Part shown: positions 17,569 to 26,379 of the stretch, one piece after another | Position numbering within the stretch: position 1 is the stretch's first letter | How the letters are laid out: each line of letters begins with the position of its first letter | Source of the DNA: Actinomadura opuntiae | GTDB taxonomy: Bacteria > Actinomycetota > Actinomycetes > Streptosporangiales > Streptosporangiaceae | Direction of reading: 5' to 3' | DNA: 64,000 bases | Assembly: GCF_030283205.1 (NCBI RefSeq) | Contig: NZ_JASNWF010000015.1 | Span: 124,001 to 188,000, forward strand | Notes under the pieces: generated by a model | Seen by the model: the letters and a program-made list of their open reading frames with translations, nothing else | What the model was told of the DNA's origin: nothing | The model's database searches: none | Position numbers and translations under genes: made by a program

Positions 17569-17689
17569 TCCGTGCTCCTCTTTACGCCGCTTTTCGGGAC
17601 CGGCGCCCATGGATGGCGCCGGGCCGGGAGATGACGGCACTCGTGGATAGATATGGAAGAAGTGGACGATCGTCGGTTTGGCAGGGACT

Positions 17690-18253
17690 TCAGTCGTCGG
17701 CCATGGGATGAGGGAGTTCGGGACTCGTCCGCTGCGCCCAAGCCCGGCTCTGCAGCTCGGCGGCCGGCACACCGGCCCGTCGCGCCTCCACCATCAGCTC
17801 AGGCCGGTACCGCACGCCGATCGGATCGGCGTCGTACTCCGGCCCCTCCATGTACGCGGTGGCCTGTTCGGCCGTGGCGAAGTTGTCGACCTGCAGCTCC
17901 ACGTGATTGCCGTCCGGGTCCTCGTAGTACAGCGAGGTCGTGACCCCGTGCTGGACGGGCTTCCAGGGCTCGATGCCCTTGTCCCGCAGCGCGAGGTATC
18001 GGTCGAGCAGGTCGTCCAGGGAGCCGAAGGTGTAGGCGACGTGGTTCACGATCGCCGCCGTCGGCGGCTTGCGATCAAGGTCGGGGATGTGGGCCAGGGC
18101 GATGCGGTGGTGCTCGTCGTCGAAAGTGAGGAAGGTCAGGCCGTGCCCCTGGTAGACGACGTGGGCGTCCAGCAGGGCGCAGTACCATTCGCGCATCGCG
18201 TCGGGCTGGGACGTCTGGAAGACGACGTGGGCGAATTTGGGAATGGCGGTCAT
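17690..18253 (-). CDS. Vicinal-oxygen-chelate (extradiol-type) dioxygenase (copy 1)
   Basis: 187 residues from ATG 18253. One-and-a-half VOC modules: FAHVVFQTSQPDAMREWYCALL, then FLTFDDEHHRIALAHI, VNHVAYTFGSLDDLLDRYLALRDKGI and TTSLYYEDPDGNHVELQVDNF. The likely metal ligands are His in FAHVVF, His in VNHVAY and Glu in HVELQV, the 2-His-1-Glu set of type I extradiol dioxygenases. At 187 residues it is a small single-domain type, not the 290-residue BphC/HsaC type. It is a close paralogue of 26380-26958. Expected role: ring cleavage of a catechol made by the HsaA-like oxygenase. Confidence 0.82.
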   Translation of the reverse strand: MTAIPKFAHVVFQTSQPDAMREWYCALLDAHVVYQGHGLTFLTFDDEHHRIALAHIPDLDRKPPTAAIVNHVAYTFGSLDDLLDRYLALRDKGIEPWKPVQHGVTTSLYYEDPDGNHVELQVDNFATAEQATAYMEGPEYDADPIGVRYRPELMVEARRAGVPAAELQSRAWAQRTSPELPHPMADD

Positions 18254-18332
18254 GATCGTGTCCTGTCTGCTGTGCTGTCGAGCGGCTGGACCGGTGGCGC
18301 GGACGTTCGCGCACGGAGCACCGCGCCGGTCG

Positions 18333-19187
18333 TCACTTGGCGATGGCGTCGAGTTCGGTGACGGCGTCATCCGGCAGATCCAGGGCGGCGCTGCCGATGT
18401 TCTGGCGCAAATGCTCGATCGACGACGTGCCTGGGATCAGCAGGATGTTGGGAGACCGCCGAAGCAGCCACGCCAGCGCGACGGCCTTGGGGGTCGCGCC
18501 CAGACGTGCGGCGACGTCGTCGAGGATTGCGGACTGAACCGGCGTGAAGCCGCCGAGCGGAAAGTAGGGGACGTAGGCGATCTGCTGCTCGGCGAGGATG
18601 TCGATCAGGTCGTCGTCGTCGCGGTTGGCGATGTTGTACATGTTCTGCACGCACACGACGGGTGCGATCGCCCTGGCCTCGGCGATCTGGTCGGCGGTGA
18701 CAGTGCTGAGCCCGAGGTGCCGGATGAGGCCCTGCTGCTGCAATTCCGCGAGGACGGTGAAGGGCTTGGTCACCGGCTCACCGGGCCCGCCCATGCGAAG
18801 GTTCACCACATCGAGGCAGGTCAGACCCAAGCGCGTGAGGTTGTCGTGCACGGCTTGGCGCAACTGGTCGGATTCGGCGGCCTGGGGCCAGCCGCCCGTC
18901 TCATCGCGGGCGAATCCGACCTTGGTGACGATGTGCAGGTTCTTGGGGTAGGGGTGCAGCGCCTCGCGGATGATCTCGTTGGTGACGTGCGGACCGTAGT
19001 AGTCGCTGGTGTCGATGTGGGTGATGCCGAGCTTCACCGCCTCGCGCACGACCGCGACCGCGGCGGCCCGATCGGCCGGAGGTCCGAACGCCCTCGGGCC
19101 GGTGAGCTGCATGGCTCCGTAGCCCATCCGGGTCACGGTGAGGTCGCCGCCGAGGAGGTAGGTGCCCCCGGAAAGGGTGTGCGACAT
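18333..19187 (-). CDS. Aldo/keto reductase
   Basis: 284 residues from ATG 19187. A TIM-barrel AKR with catalytic Asp and Tyr in GITHIDTSDYYGPHVTN, Lys in LHIVTKVGFAR, substrate/cofactor strands in LDVVNLRMGG and IRHLGLSTVTADQI, and the NADPH-binding C-terminal segment LIPGTSSIEHLRQNIG. It resembles the actinobacterial oxidoreductases of the AKR YajO/IolS-like group, which reduce aldehydes or ketones with NADPH. It lies between the ABC binding-protein gene and the VOC dioxygenase, 80-130 bp from each, so it is probably part of the same transcript. Confidence 0.87.
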   Translation of the reverse strand: MSHTLSGGTYLLGGDLTVTRMGYGAMQLTGPRAFGPPADRAAAVAVVREAVKLGITHIDTSDYYGPHVTNEIIREALHPYPKNLHIVTKVGFARDETGGWPQAAESDQLRQAVHDNLTRLGLTCLDVVNLRMGGPGEPVTKPFTVLAELQQQGLIRHLGLSTVTADQIAEARAIAPVVCVQNMYNIANRDDDDLIDILAEQQIAYVPYFPLGGFTPVQSAILDDVAARLGATPKAVALAWLLRRSPNILLIPGTSSIEHLRQNIGSAALDLPDDAVTELDAIAK

Positions 19188-19316
19188 ATCGGGCTCTCCT
19201 GGTGTGTCGGTGGTGAGTGTTACCTGCCTAGCGCCGTCGGCGGGCGGGTGGTGGCGCGGCGTGCCGCGTGCCCCTGCGTCCGGTCGCATGTCGGCTCTGG
19301 CACCGTGGACCGCTGC

Positions 19317-20528
19317 TCAGCCGACGCCCCATAGTTGCGCGTAGGTCTTGCGGAATGAACCATCGGTGAACCAAGCCCCGTCTTTGAAGTCCTTGACGCT
19401 GCCGCCGTTCACCGAGTGGATGTTGCTTTTGTTGAAGACGCGCCGCGGAATGGTGTAAGCGGACTCTTCCGGACGCTGCGCCCCCGACAACATCCGCAGC
19501 AGGTGGTCGGTGTTGTTCCACGCCACGAGCGCCGGGTCGACCGCGACGTCTGCCAGTTGCTTCCCGTTCGCGATCCGCTGCATCGCCGCGACGTCCGATC
19601 CGTACCCGACCACCTTCAGCTTGTTCGCCCGGCCGGACAGCTGCATGCCCTGCAGGGCCGGCGGGCTCGCCGGCTGGTCGTAGCTCACGTAGACGTAGTC
19701 GATGCTCGGGTCGGCGTTGAGCGCGACGCTCACGGTGGTCGGGATCTTCTGGACGGCCGACGCCTCCCAGGCCGCCGTGGTCACCTTGCAGCCGGGACAG
19801 TAGGTCTTGAACTCCTCAAGGACCGCGTCGGAGGACTTCTTCGTCGTGCTGGTCGAGGTGGTGTTCACAAACAGCACCTTGGCTTTGCCTCCGGAGTCGG
19901 CGATGATCGCGTCGGCCATCAGCCGGCCTCCTACGTCCTGCCCGTTGTCGGTGGTGACGACCTTGTTCGCCCACTGCTGGGGAATCGGGTCGGAGACATC
20001 GGAGGCGACGACCGGGACGCCGGCCTTGGCGGCAGCGGCATAGGCGTTGCGGGCCAGGGCGAACGGAAGCGAGTCGGTGATGATCCCGGCCGAGCCGGAC
20101 GCGACGGCCTGGTTGAGGCATTGCGTCGCCGCCGTCGGCTGGGCCTGGGCGTCGCAGACCTGGACCTTCATGCCCAAGGGCGCGGCGGCCTGGGTGATCT
20201 GCTCCAGCTCGGCCTGGAAGTACGTCGCCTTCAAAGTGATGGGCACGTAGGCGATGGTGCGTCCCTTGAACTTGCCGAGCCCGGCGATCTTCTCGCCAGG
20301 TGCCTTGAATGTGCCCTGTACATTCTTGTGGTTCTCGACCGCCGTCTTGGCGTGCTGGAGGCCCGCGGCGCTCGTCGCGCCGTGCCCGGCCCCACCGGAG
20401 GCGTCCGATTCGCCGCAGGCGCTCAGGCCGGCAGCCGTGAGTGCGGCGGCCGCGGCGGCCGCTGCCCACCTCGCTCGGCCCGGTGCCCGGCGGGTGTTCG
20501 ATGACCTGGGATGCAACATGCTTTTCAT
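19317..20528 (-). CDS. Sugar-type ABC transporter substrate-binding lipoprotein (copy 1)
   Basis: 403 residues from ATG 20528 behind GAGGGA. Signal peptide with lipobox LSAC (about residues 33-38), a Gly/Ser linker, then a periplasmic-binding-protein type 1 domain: GRTIAYVPITLKATYFQAELEQI, CLNQAVASGSAGIITDSLP, GVPVVASDVSDPI, DNGQDVGGRLMADAII, DYVYVSYDQPAS and VAVDPALVAWNNTDHLLRML. This RbsB-like fold captures the substrate for the permease and ATPase encoded just upstream. In a catabolic cluster with ring-cleavage genes the ligand is probably an aromatic or glycosylated compound and not a simple sugar (inference). It is paralogous to 52036-53217. Confidence 0.85.
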   Translation of the reverse strand: MKSMLHPRSSNTRRAPGRARWAAAAAAAALTAAGLSACGESDASGGAGHGATSAAGLQHAKTAVENHKNVQGTFKAPGEKIAGLGKFKGRTIAYVPITLKATYFQAELEQITQAAAPLGMKVQVCDAQAQPTAATQCLNQAVASGSAGIITDSLPFALARNAYAAAAKAGVPVVASDVSDPIPQQWANKVVTTDNGQDVGGRLMADAIIADSGGKAKVLFVNTTSTSTTKKSSDAVLEEFKTYCPGCKVTTAAWEASAVQKIPTTVSVALNADPSIDYVYVSYDQPASPPALQGMQLSGRANKLKVVGYGSDVAAMQRIANGKQLADVAVDPALVAWNNTDHLLRMLSGAQRPEESAYTIPRRVFNKSNIHSVNGGSVKDFKDGAWFTDGSFRKTYAQLWGVG

Positions 20529-20622
20529 TCGGTTCCCTCGAGACGCGCGATGGGGTGGACGCAACCGCGCCGCAGTGGCTGCCGACCGCGATGGCCGCCG
20601 ACCGTGACGGCTGCCGACCTGG

Positions 20623-21675
20623 TCAGGCCTGGCGCCGATCACGGCGGAACAGCGTGGACAAGACGATGGCGATGATGAGCGCCGATCCGTAGAAGACGTC
20701 GCTGATCCAGCCGGCGAAACCCAGCAGCTGGAGTCCGACGATCCCGGTCGCCAGGAAGTAGATGGCGATCATGCTGCCGGCCGGGTTGAACCTGCCCGGT
20801 TGGATGACGGCCGTACCCAGGAACGTCGCCGACAGTGCGGGAAGAAGATAGGTGGACGCGCTCGCCGGGTCGAAACCGCCGACGGTTCCGACCATGAGAA
20901 CGCCACCGGTACCGCACAGCAGTGACGATGAGACGTAGGCGCCCACGCGGATCCGGTCGACCCGCACCATGGCGAGTCGGGCGACGGAACGGTTGGAGCC
21001 GACGAAGAGCATGTGGCGGCCCAGCGGCGTGGACGTCATGACGTAGGTGAAGACGACGGCCACCAACAGCCCGTAGTAGAAGCTGATCGGCAACCCGAGA
21101 ACGTCGGTGGCTGCCACCTTGTAGAGGCTCGGGCTGTTGAGGAAGACGCTGCCCCCATTGGAGATCTTGGAGGAGACGCCGGTGAGCAGCGTGGACACGC
21201 CCAGCGTCGTGACGATCGGGTTGATTCCGATCTTGATGATGAGCAGCGCGTTGAAGGCGCCCACACCCACCGCGGCCGCCAGGGCCATCAGCACCGCCAG
21301 CCACACGTTCAGGCCCTGCTGGCTGACCAGGACGGCGACCAATGTCGCCGACAGCCCGGCGACCGCCGCCACCGAGAAGTCGAACTCTCCGACCGCGAAC
21401 GCGCACAGGGCACCCAGCGCGATGAAGACCAAGGCCTGCTGGGAACCGAAGATTGTCTGAAGTGTCCCGACGGTGAGGAACCGGTCGGGTTTGAGTACAC
21501 CGAAGGTGGTGAACAGCGCGGCCCAGACCACGATCAGGCTGCCCCGACGGGACAGATCCGCCGCGACCCTGCGACCGGGGCTCGCACCACCGGCGGCCGC
21601 CTTCGCGGATTCAGCGCCGGCGGGCGGGATGGGCTGCGCCTCTGTAGTGGGAGTAGCTCTGTCATGCGATGTCAA
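20623..21675 (-). CDS. ABC transporter permease, RbsC type (copy 1)
   Basis: 350 residues from TTG 21675 (GGAG eight bases upstream); GTG 21744 would add 23 residues and overlap the ATPase gene. BPD_transp_2 permease with about nine to ten membrane helices, including VFIALGALCAFAVGEFDFSV (the conserved segment that in relatives reads GGIDLSV, here changed to EFDFSV), GINPIVTTLGVSTLLTGV and LPALSATFLGTAVIQPGRFNPAGSMIAIYFL. It forms the transmembrane pore of the importer with the flanking ATPase and binding protein. Confidence 0.85.
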   Translation of the reverse strand: MTSHDRATPTTEAQPIPPAGAESAKAAAGGASPGRRVAADLSRRGSLIVVWAALFTTFGVLKPDRFLTVGTLQTIFGSQQALVFIALGALCAFAVGEFDFSVAAVAGLSATLVAVLVSQQGLNVWLAVLMALAAAVGVGAFNALLIIKIGINPIVTTLGVSTLLTGVSSKISNGGSVFLNSPSLYKVAATDVLGLPISFYYGLLVAVVFTYVMTSTPLGRHMLFVGSNRSVARLAMVRVDRIRVGAYVSSSLLCGTGGVLMVGTVGGFDPASASTYLLPALSATFLGTAVIQPGRFNPAGSMIAIYFLATGIVGLQLLGFAGWISDVFYGSALIIAIVLSTLFRRDRRQA

Positions 21676-21736
21676 GGCCGTGTCTCCTTCGTCGTGCGCC
21701 GTCGGCCGGCATGCTGGGTCAGCCACACGTGGTGGG

Positions 21737-23386
21737 TCAGCCATAGGTGGCCCGGGTGATCGCTTCGGCGGTGACGTCGCCGGCGATCTCCAGGTGGTCC
21801 CGCCCGGCGCGCAGGACGATCACCCGGTCGCACACCACCGCGAGGTCCTGCACCTCGATCGAACAGATCACCACGGCTATCCCCTCGTTGGTGGCCTGGC
21901 GAAGGGCCCGCAGGATGTCCAGGCGGGCACCGACGTCGACGGCCTGCGTCGGCTCGCACGCCATCAGGATCTGCGGCCGGTTCAGCAGCCATTTGGACAG
22001 CAGCAGCTTTTGCTGGTTGCCGCCGCTGAACCATGCGGCCGGAGAGTTCGGCGACTGCGGCGTGATGCCGAAGGCGTCGACCGCCGCCTTGAACTCGCGC
22101 CGCTGCCAGCCGCGGCCCAGGAAGAGACGTCCCCGCCTCCCCACCCGGGGCAGCGTCACGTTCGCAAGCGCGCTCACCTCGGCCGCCAGCCCGTCCTCCA
22201 TGCGGTTCTGGGGGATGACGGCCAGCCCGGCATCGTGCAGGGCGGCACGATTGCCCACCGGCAGGGTGAACTCCCTGCCGCCGATCTTGAGCCGGCCTCC
22301 GCACGCGCGGCTGTTTCCTGCGACGATGTCGGCGACCTCGGTCAGGCCGCAGTCGCCGGCCCCGGTGATGCCGATGACCTCACCGCCGTGTACCTGCAGG
22401 TCCAGCTTCCGCAGGACCCTGCCGGACAGGCCGGTGGCCTCCAGTGCCACCTCCGGCTTGACGTGTTCGCCATCGGCGGCGGCACCGATTCGGCCACTCG
22501 CGAGCTCGCGTCCCAGGATCAGCCGGCTCAACTCGGCCTCGCTCAGTTCCGCCACCGGGACGCCCTCGGCCGTCGCCTTCCCGTCACGCAGCACCGTCAC
22601 CCGGTCCGCCAGGGCCATCACCTCCTCCAGGCGGTGGCTGACGATGAGGATTCCGGTGCCCGAACGCGCGATGGCCTGCAGAATGTCGTAGAACTCGGGC
22701 AGCATCTCGCGCGGCAGGGACTGGGTGGACTCGTCGAACACGATGGCGCCGGTGCCCGGGCGCTGCCCCTGGACGGCACGTGCGATCGCCACGATCGCGC
22801 GCTGGCCCGCCGGCAGGGACCCCACCTGCGCGCCCCTGGGGATGGACGCCTTGAGTCTGGCGAAGGTCTCTTCCGCGCGACGGCCCTCCTGCGCCCAGGC
22901 GATCCGCCGCGAGAGGCGACCGGGCCGGTACTGTCCCACCCGCACGTTCTCCACGACGGTCAGGTCGTCGACCAGGCCGAGGTCCTGGTGGACGAACGCG
23001 AGGCTGTGCTCCCGGAGATCGGCGGGACGCACCGGGGCCGACAGCGGCCGGCCCCCGACGCGGATCTGCCCCGCGTCGGCGGTGTGGACTCCGGAAAGGA
23101 TCTTGATCAGGGTCGACTTCCCCGAGCCGTTCTGCCCCACCAGCGCGTGGATCTCTCCCGGCGCGATGGTCAGGTCGACCTGGTCCAGGACGGTCGCGCG
23201 CCCAAAACGCTTGGTGAGGCCTTTGATCTCCACGGCCTTTTCCGCGGCACTCTCTGCAGCCTTCTCCGCCGCTTGCCGACCGTGCGACCCGCTCGCGTCT
23301 GCGTCCGCGTCGCCCCGTCCCCGGCCCTTGACACGGCCGCCGGCCCGGACGGGTTCTCGACGGATCGGTGCGCTCTTACTCCTCAT
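21737..23386 (-). CDS. ABC transporter ATP-binding protein, RbsA type with two NBDs (copy 1)
   Basis: 549 residues. The N-terminal 50 residues are a charged, Ala-rich tail absent from the paralogue at 53217. NBD1 has Walker A VGQNGSGKST, signature region SLPAGQRAIVAIARA and Walker B AIVFDESTQSL, where the usual DEPT is DEST. NBD2 has the degenerate Walker A normal for this family (GITGAGDCGLTE), a good signature WFSGGNQQKLLLSKWL, but Walker B ILMACEPTQAVDVGA, in which the magnesium-coordinating Asp is Cys. The two-NBD layout is that of ribose-type importers. A GATAT-N5-ATATC element lies 72 bp upstream of the start, and it is the first gene of the long minus-strand train. Confidence 0.87.
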   Translation of the reverse strand: MRSKSAPIRREPVRAGGRVKGRGRGDADADASGSHGRQAAEKAAESAAEKAVEIKGLTKRFGRATVLDQVDLTIAPGEIHALVGQNGSGKSTLIKILSGVHTADAGQIRVGGRPLSAPVRPADLREHSLAFVHQDLGLVDDLTVVENVRVGQYRPGRLSRRIAWAQEGRRAEETFARLKASIPRGAQVGSLPAGQRAIVAIARAVQGQRPGTGAIVFDESTQSLPREMLPEFYDILQAIARSGTGILIVSHRLEEVMALADRVTVLRDGKATAEGVPVAELSEAELSRLILGRELASGRIGAAADGEHVKPEVALEATGLSGRVLRKLDLQVHGGEVIGITGAGDCGLTEVADIVAGNSRACGGRLKIGGREFTLPVGNRAALHDAGLAVIPQNRMEDGLAAEVSALANVTLPRVGRRGRLFLGRGWQRREFKAAVDAFGITPQSPNSPAAWFSGGNQQKLLLSKWLLNRPQILMACEPTQAVDVGARLDILRALRQATNEGIAVVICSIEVQDLAVVCDRVIVLRAGRDHLEIAGDVTAEAITRATYG

Positions 23387-23457
23387 CAGTTCTCCTGCCT
23401 TCCAGTCACACGAACCGGGCTCGGCCTGACATGGCCGGCGCCATTCCAGACGCGAGG

Positions 23458-23473
23458 GATATATGTGATATCA
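23458..23473. promoter_or_regulatory. GATAT-N5-ATATC element upstream of the ABC operon
   Basis: GATATATGTGATATCA, differing at one position from 9710-9725. It lies between the monooxygenase gene end (23535) and the ATPase start (23386), in front of the minus-strand transporter and catabolic train. Confidence 0.5.
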
Positions 23474-23534
23474 GCGGGCGCTCTGGTGACCCTTAGCCAA
23501 GACGGAGGGAGGGGTGGCGAGACCCGGGGGCGAT

Positions 23535-24752
23535 TCAGAGCATCGGGGTGATGTTGCCGTCCTGGGCCAGCAGCGCTGTGCCGTACATCTCCAGGCTCAC
23601 CCCGGGGACGATGTAGGCGTGGCGGCCCGCCACCGCCGAGTCGCGCCAGTGCCGCTGGATCACGTTGTTCTCGGCGAAGCCGGCCGCGCCGTGGGCGAAC
23701 AGCAGGAGGTTGATCGCTTTGGTGATGTTCTCCACCACCCAACCGGCGTCGGCTCGCGCGCGGGCGCGGGCGAGCTCGTCGGGATAGGTGCCCTCGCGGG
23801 CGGCTCGGTCGATCTCATCGACGGCGCGGTAGGCGTGCAGGTAGGCGGTGTCGATCAGCATCGCGGCCTCCGCGATCTGGTGCCTGAAGACCGCCGAGTC
23901 CGCCTGCGTAGAGTAGAAGGTGAAGGTGAGCGGCTTGGTGGCGGCCTTCGCGCTCACCAGCTCCAGCACCTTGCGGCCCATCCCGAGCTGGGGGGCCGCG
24001 ACGCCCAGGGCCAGGACCGGTGTGAAGGCGCTGCGGTACAGCACCTCGTCGGTGTGCTCCGTGGCCACCTCGCCCTGCCATGCCTTCGGCGCCGAGATGA
24101 TCCGGTGCTCGGGAACGAACACGTCCTTGGCGATGAGGCAGTTCGACCCGGACGACTTCATCCCCGCCACGAACCACGTCTCCTCGAAGTCCAGGTCGGT
24201 CCTGGGGATGAGCGCGATGCCGTGGTCGAGCATCTCGCCGGCCTCGTCGACGACCGGCATGCCCAGGACCGCCCAGTCGGAGTGCCAAGAACCGGAGTTG
24301 TAGTACCAGCGGCCGTTGACCACGAACCCGCCGTCGACCTTCACCGACTCCGAGCTCGGAGTCACGACGCCGGAGACCTTCGCCTCAGGGGTGGACTTCC
24401 AGACGTCGTCCTGGGCCTGCTCGGGGAACAAACCCGTCATCCACGCGCACTGGTTGCACAGGGTCACGACCCAGGCGGTGCCGCCGTCCGCCTCGGCGAC
24501 GGCCGCCGATACCTCGATCTGGGTACGCACCGGCAGCTCGTACCCGCCGTACCGTCTGGGCTGGGCGATCTTGAAGATGCCGGCTTCGGTGAGAGCCCGG
24601 ATGCTTTCCTGCGCCACTCGGCGGTCCTGCTCGCCTCGTGCAGCATTCTTCTCCAGCAGCGGGTGAAGGTCTCTGATCCGGGCCACCAGTTCTTCGGTGC
24701 TGGTGGCGGTGGGGGCGGTGTCGGTCGGCTGTTCGGTGGTGGCGGATGCCAT
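23535..24752 (-). CDS. HsaA-like flavin-dependent monooxygenase, oxygenase component (copy 2)
   Basis: 405 residues, ATG 24752. Same acyl-CoA-dehydrogenase-fold monooxygenase family as 12917-14125: LTEAGIFKIAQPRRYGGYE, VAEADGGTAWVVTLCNQCAW, NGRWYYNSGSWHSDWAVLGMP, ETWFVAGMKSSGSNCLIAKDVFVPEHR, GAAGFAENNVIQRHWRDSAVAGRHAY. It lies 29 bp downstream of a flavin-reductase gene, the classic two-component pairing (reductase makes FMNH2, oxygenase hydroxylates the phenol). It is the last gene of the VOC2-aldolase-reductase-oxygenase unit controlled by the site at 27054. Confidence 0.9.
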   Translation of the reverse strand: MASATTEQPTDTAPTATSTEELVARIRDLHPLLEKNAARGEQDRRVAQESIRALTEAGIFKIAQPRRYGGYELPVRTQIEVSAAVAEADGGTAWVVTLCNQCAWMTGLFPEQAQDDVWKSTPEAKVSGVVTPSSESVKVDGGFVVNGRWYYNSGSWHSDWAVLGMPVVDEAGEMLDHGIALIPRTDLDFEETWFVAGMKSSGSNCLIAKDVFVPEHRIISAPKAWQGEVATEHTDEVLYRSAFTPVLALGVAAPQLGMGRKVLELVSAKAATKPLTFTFYSTQADSAVFRHQIAEAAMLIDTAYLHAYRAVDEIDRAAREGTYPDELARARARADAGWVVENITKAINLLLFAHGAAGFAENNVIQRHWRDSAVAGRHAYIVPGVSLEMYGTALLAQDGNITPML

Positions 24753-24781
24753 AGTGGGTGCCTTCTCCCTATCGGTGGTCG

Positions 24782-25321
24782 TCAGCGGGCCAGGGCGGCG
24801 ATGGAGTCGGTGATCGCCGGGCGGCGGCGTTCGCCGTAGCGGGAGTGGGTGCCGAAGGTGCGGTGGGCGTAGACGAGCGGCGGAAGCTCCGCCCGGCTCG
24901 CTCCGACGACATGCCCGAGCAGGAGCATGTGGTCGCCGCCCTCGACGGCCTCATGCAGCTCGCATTCGAGCCAGCCGGCGGCCCCGTCCAGGCGCGGAAG
25001 GCCGTTCTCCAGGTGCCAGTCGGCCTGGGAGAAACGGTCCACGTTCCGCGTGGCGAACAGGACCGCCAGGTCGGCTTGGGCGTGGCCGAGCAGGTTCACC
25101 CCGAACCGCCGCTCGACCAGGATCTGGGCCAGGACCCGCGATGCCCGGTCGAAGGCCACCGTCACCAGTGGCGGATCGAGCGACAGCGAGGCGAAGGAAC
25201 TCACCGTCGCGCCGGCCGGTGACCGGTCGCTGACCGTCGTGACCACGGTGACCGGTGCGCAGACGCCCGCCATCATGTTCCGGAAGACCTGGGGCGCCAC
25301 ACTCCGCTTCTCAGTGCTCAT
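24782..25321 (-). CDS. Flavin reductase of the HpaC/HsaB type
   Basis: 179 residues from ATG 25321. The FMN-binding split-barrel reads VFRNMMAGVCAPVTVVTTVSD, GATVSSFASLSLDPPLVTVAFDRASRVL, RFGVNLLGHAQADLAVLFATRN, WLECELHEAVEGGDHMLLLGHVV. This is the NAD(P)H:flavin oxidoreductase that feeds reduced flavin by diffusion to an oxygenase component. Position directly upstream of the copy-2 oxygenase supports that pairing. It could also serve copy 1 and copy 3, since neither has such a gene adjacent. Confidence 0.9.
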   Translation of the reverse strand: MSTEKRSVAPQVFRNMMAGVCAPVTVVTTVSDRSPAGATVSSFASLSLDPPLVTVAFDRASRVLAQILVERRFGVNLLGHAQADLAVLFATRNVDRFSQADWHLENGLPRLDGAAGWLECELHEAVEGGDHMLLLGHVVGASRAELPPLVYAHRTFGTHSRYGERRRPAITDSIAALAR

Positions 25322-25382
25322 CGTGCGCTCCTTCCACTCGGCTTGCCGTATCCGTCCCTCACCGGGAGTCGGTCCGGCCTGG

Positions 25383-26366
25383 TCACCCGAGGCCCTCGAG
25401 GTCGCGGAGGCCGAGGGCGTCGATCATTCGGGCAAGCGCGTTGAGGGCACCCTCTTCGAGGTCGAGGTACGGCTTTCGGGCGTAGCCGCCGGGGAGGCCC
25501 TGGATGCGCAGCATCGCCTTGTAGACGACGACCCTCGGTGCCGCGAACTCGGCGCAGAACCGAGAAATCCCACTCCACAGTTGCGTCACAGAGCGATAGA
25601 TCTCCCCTGCCGCCGGCAGGTCCTCGCCGTGGAGGGCGTTATGCAGGCCGCGGCACAGGCGCGGCGCCACGTTCTGCAGGTTGTCCAACTCGCCTGCCGC
25701 ACCGACCGCGAAGGAGAACATCAGCCTCTGCGTCATCGTCAGCACCGTGGTGTGCGGCGCGAACCGCGCGACGAACTCGGCGACGTTGTGCTGGTCGGGA
25801 TGGTGTTTGAAAACCCCGATCACATGGGGGAACTCCTCGATCGGGCGCTCGAGGACGGCGGCGGGCACCTCGAACCCGGTCGTGAAATTGCTGGACAGCA
25901 CGACGGGCGCGTCGATCGCCGCGAGGACCTCGGCGTAGAACGCCTGCAGCATCGCGGCGTTCGGGGCCAACGAGTGCCCCAGGGTCGGCGGGTAGATCTG
26001 CACCGCGTCAGCCCCGCGCGCCATGGCTTCGGCGGCGAAGCCGATGTTCTGTGCCGCCGTCGGGAACTCGCGGTTACCGGCGACCACCGGGCTGCGGCCC
26101 GCGACCTCCTCGGACACGATCTCCAGCACGCGAAAGATCTCGGCGTCGCTCATCTGCACCCCCTCGCCGGTGGCGGGGCTGGCGGGCCAGAAGCCGACGT
26201 TCTCGCGAGCCATCCACCGCACGTGCTCGCGAAGTGCGCCTTCATCGAGGTCACCGTCCCGGGTGAACGGGGTCAGTCCCATCACATAGGAGCCAGCCGC
26301 AAGTCCTTGTCGCGCGGGGCCCTGGGCTGCCTGCTGGTCTCGCATTGCCTGCTGGTCTCGCATCAT
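25383..26366 (-). CDS. DHDPS/N-acetylneuraminate-lyase-family aldolase
   Basis: About 327 residues from ATG 26366. Class I aldolase TIM barrel: YVMGLTPFTRDGDLDEGALREHVRWM, GFWPASPATGEGVQMSDAE (aligned with the GTTGE loop), ADAVQIYPPTLGHSL with the catalytic Tyr, and IGVFKHHPDQHNVAEF with the Schiff-base Lys. Relatives include hydratase-aldolases such as NahE/PhdJ that release pyruvate or an aldehyde late in aromatic degradation, which fits the neighbours. The N-terminus carries a perfect 18-bp tandem duplication (MRDQQA twice, 26328-26363), so the exact start is uncertain by up to 7 residues. It lies 13 bp after the VOC gene. Confidence 0.82.
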   Translation of the reverse strand: MMRDQQAMRDQQAAQGPARQGLAAGSYVMGLTPFTRDGDLDEGALREHVRWMARENVGFWPASPATGEGVQMSDAEIFRVLEIVSEEVAGRSPVVAGNREFPTAAQNIGFAAEAMARGADAVQIYPPTLGHSLAPNAAMLQAFYAEVLAAIDAPVVLSSNFTTGFEVPAAVLERPIEEFPHVIGVFKHHPDQHNVAEFVARFAPHTTVLTMTQRLMFSFAVGAAGELDNLQNVAPRLCRGLHNALHGEDLPAAGEIYRSVTQLWSGISRFCAEFAAPRVVVYKAMLRIQGLPGGYARKPYLDLEEGALNALARMIDALGLRDLEGLG

Positions 26367-26379
26367 GTGTTCGTTGCCT

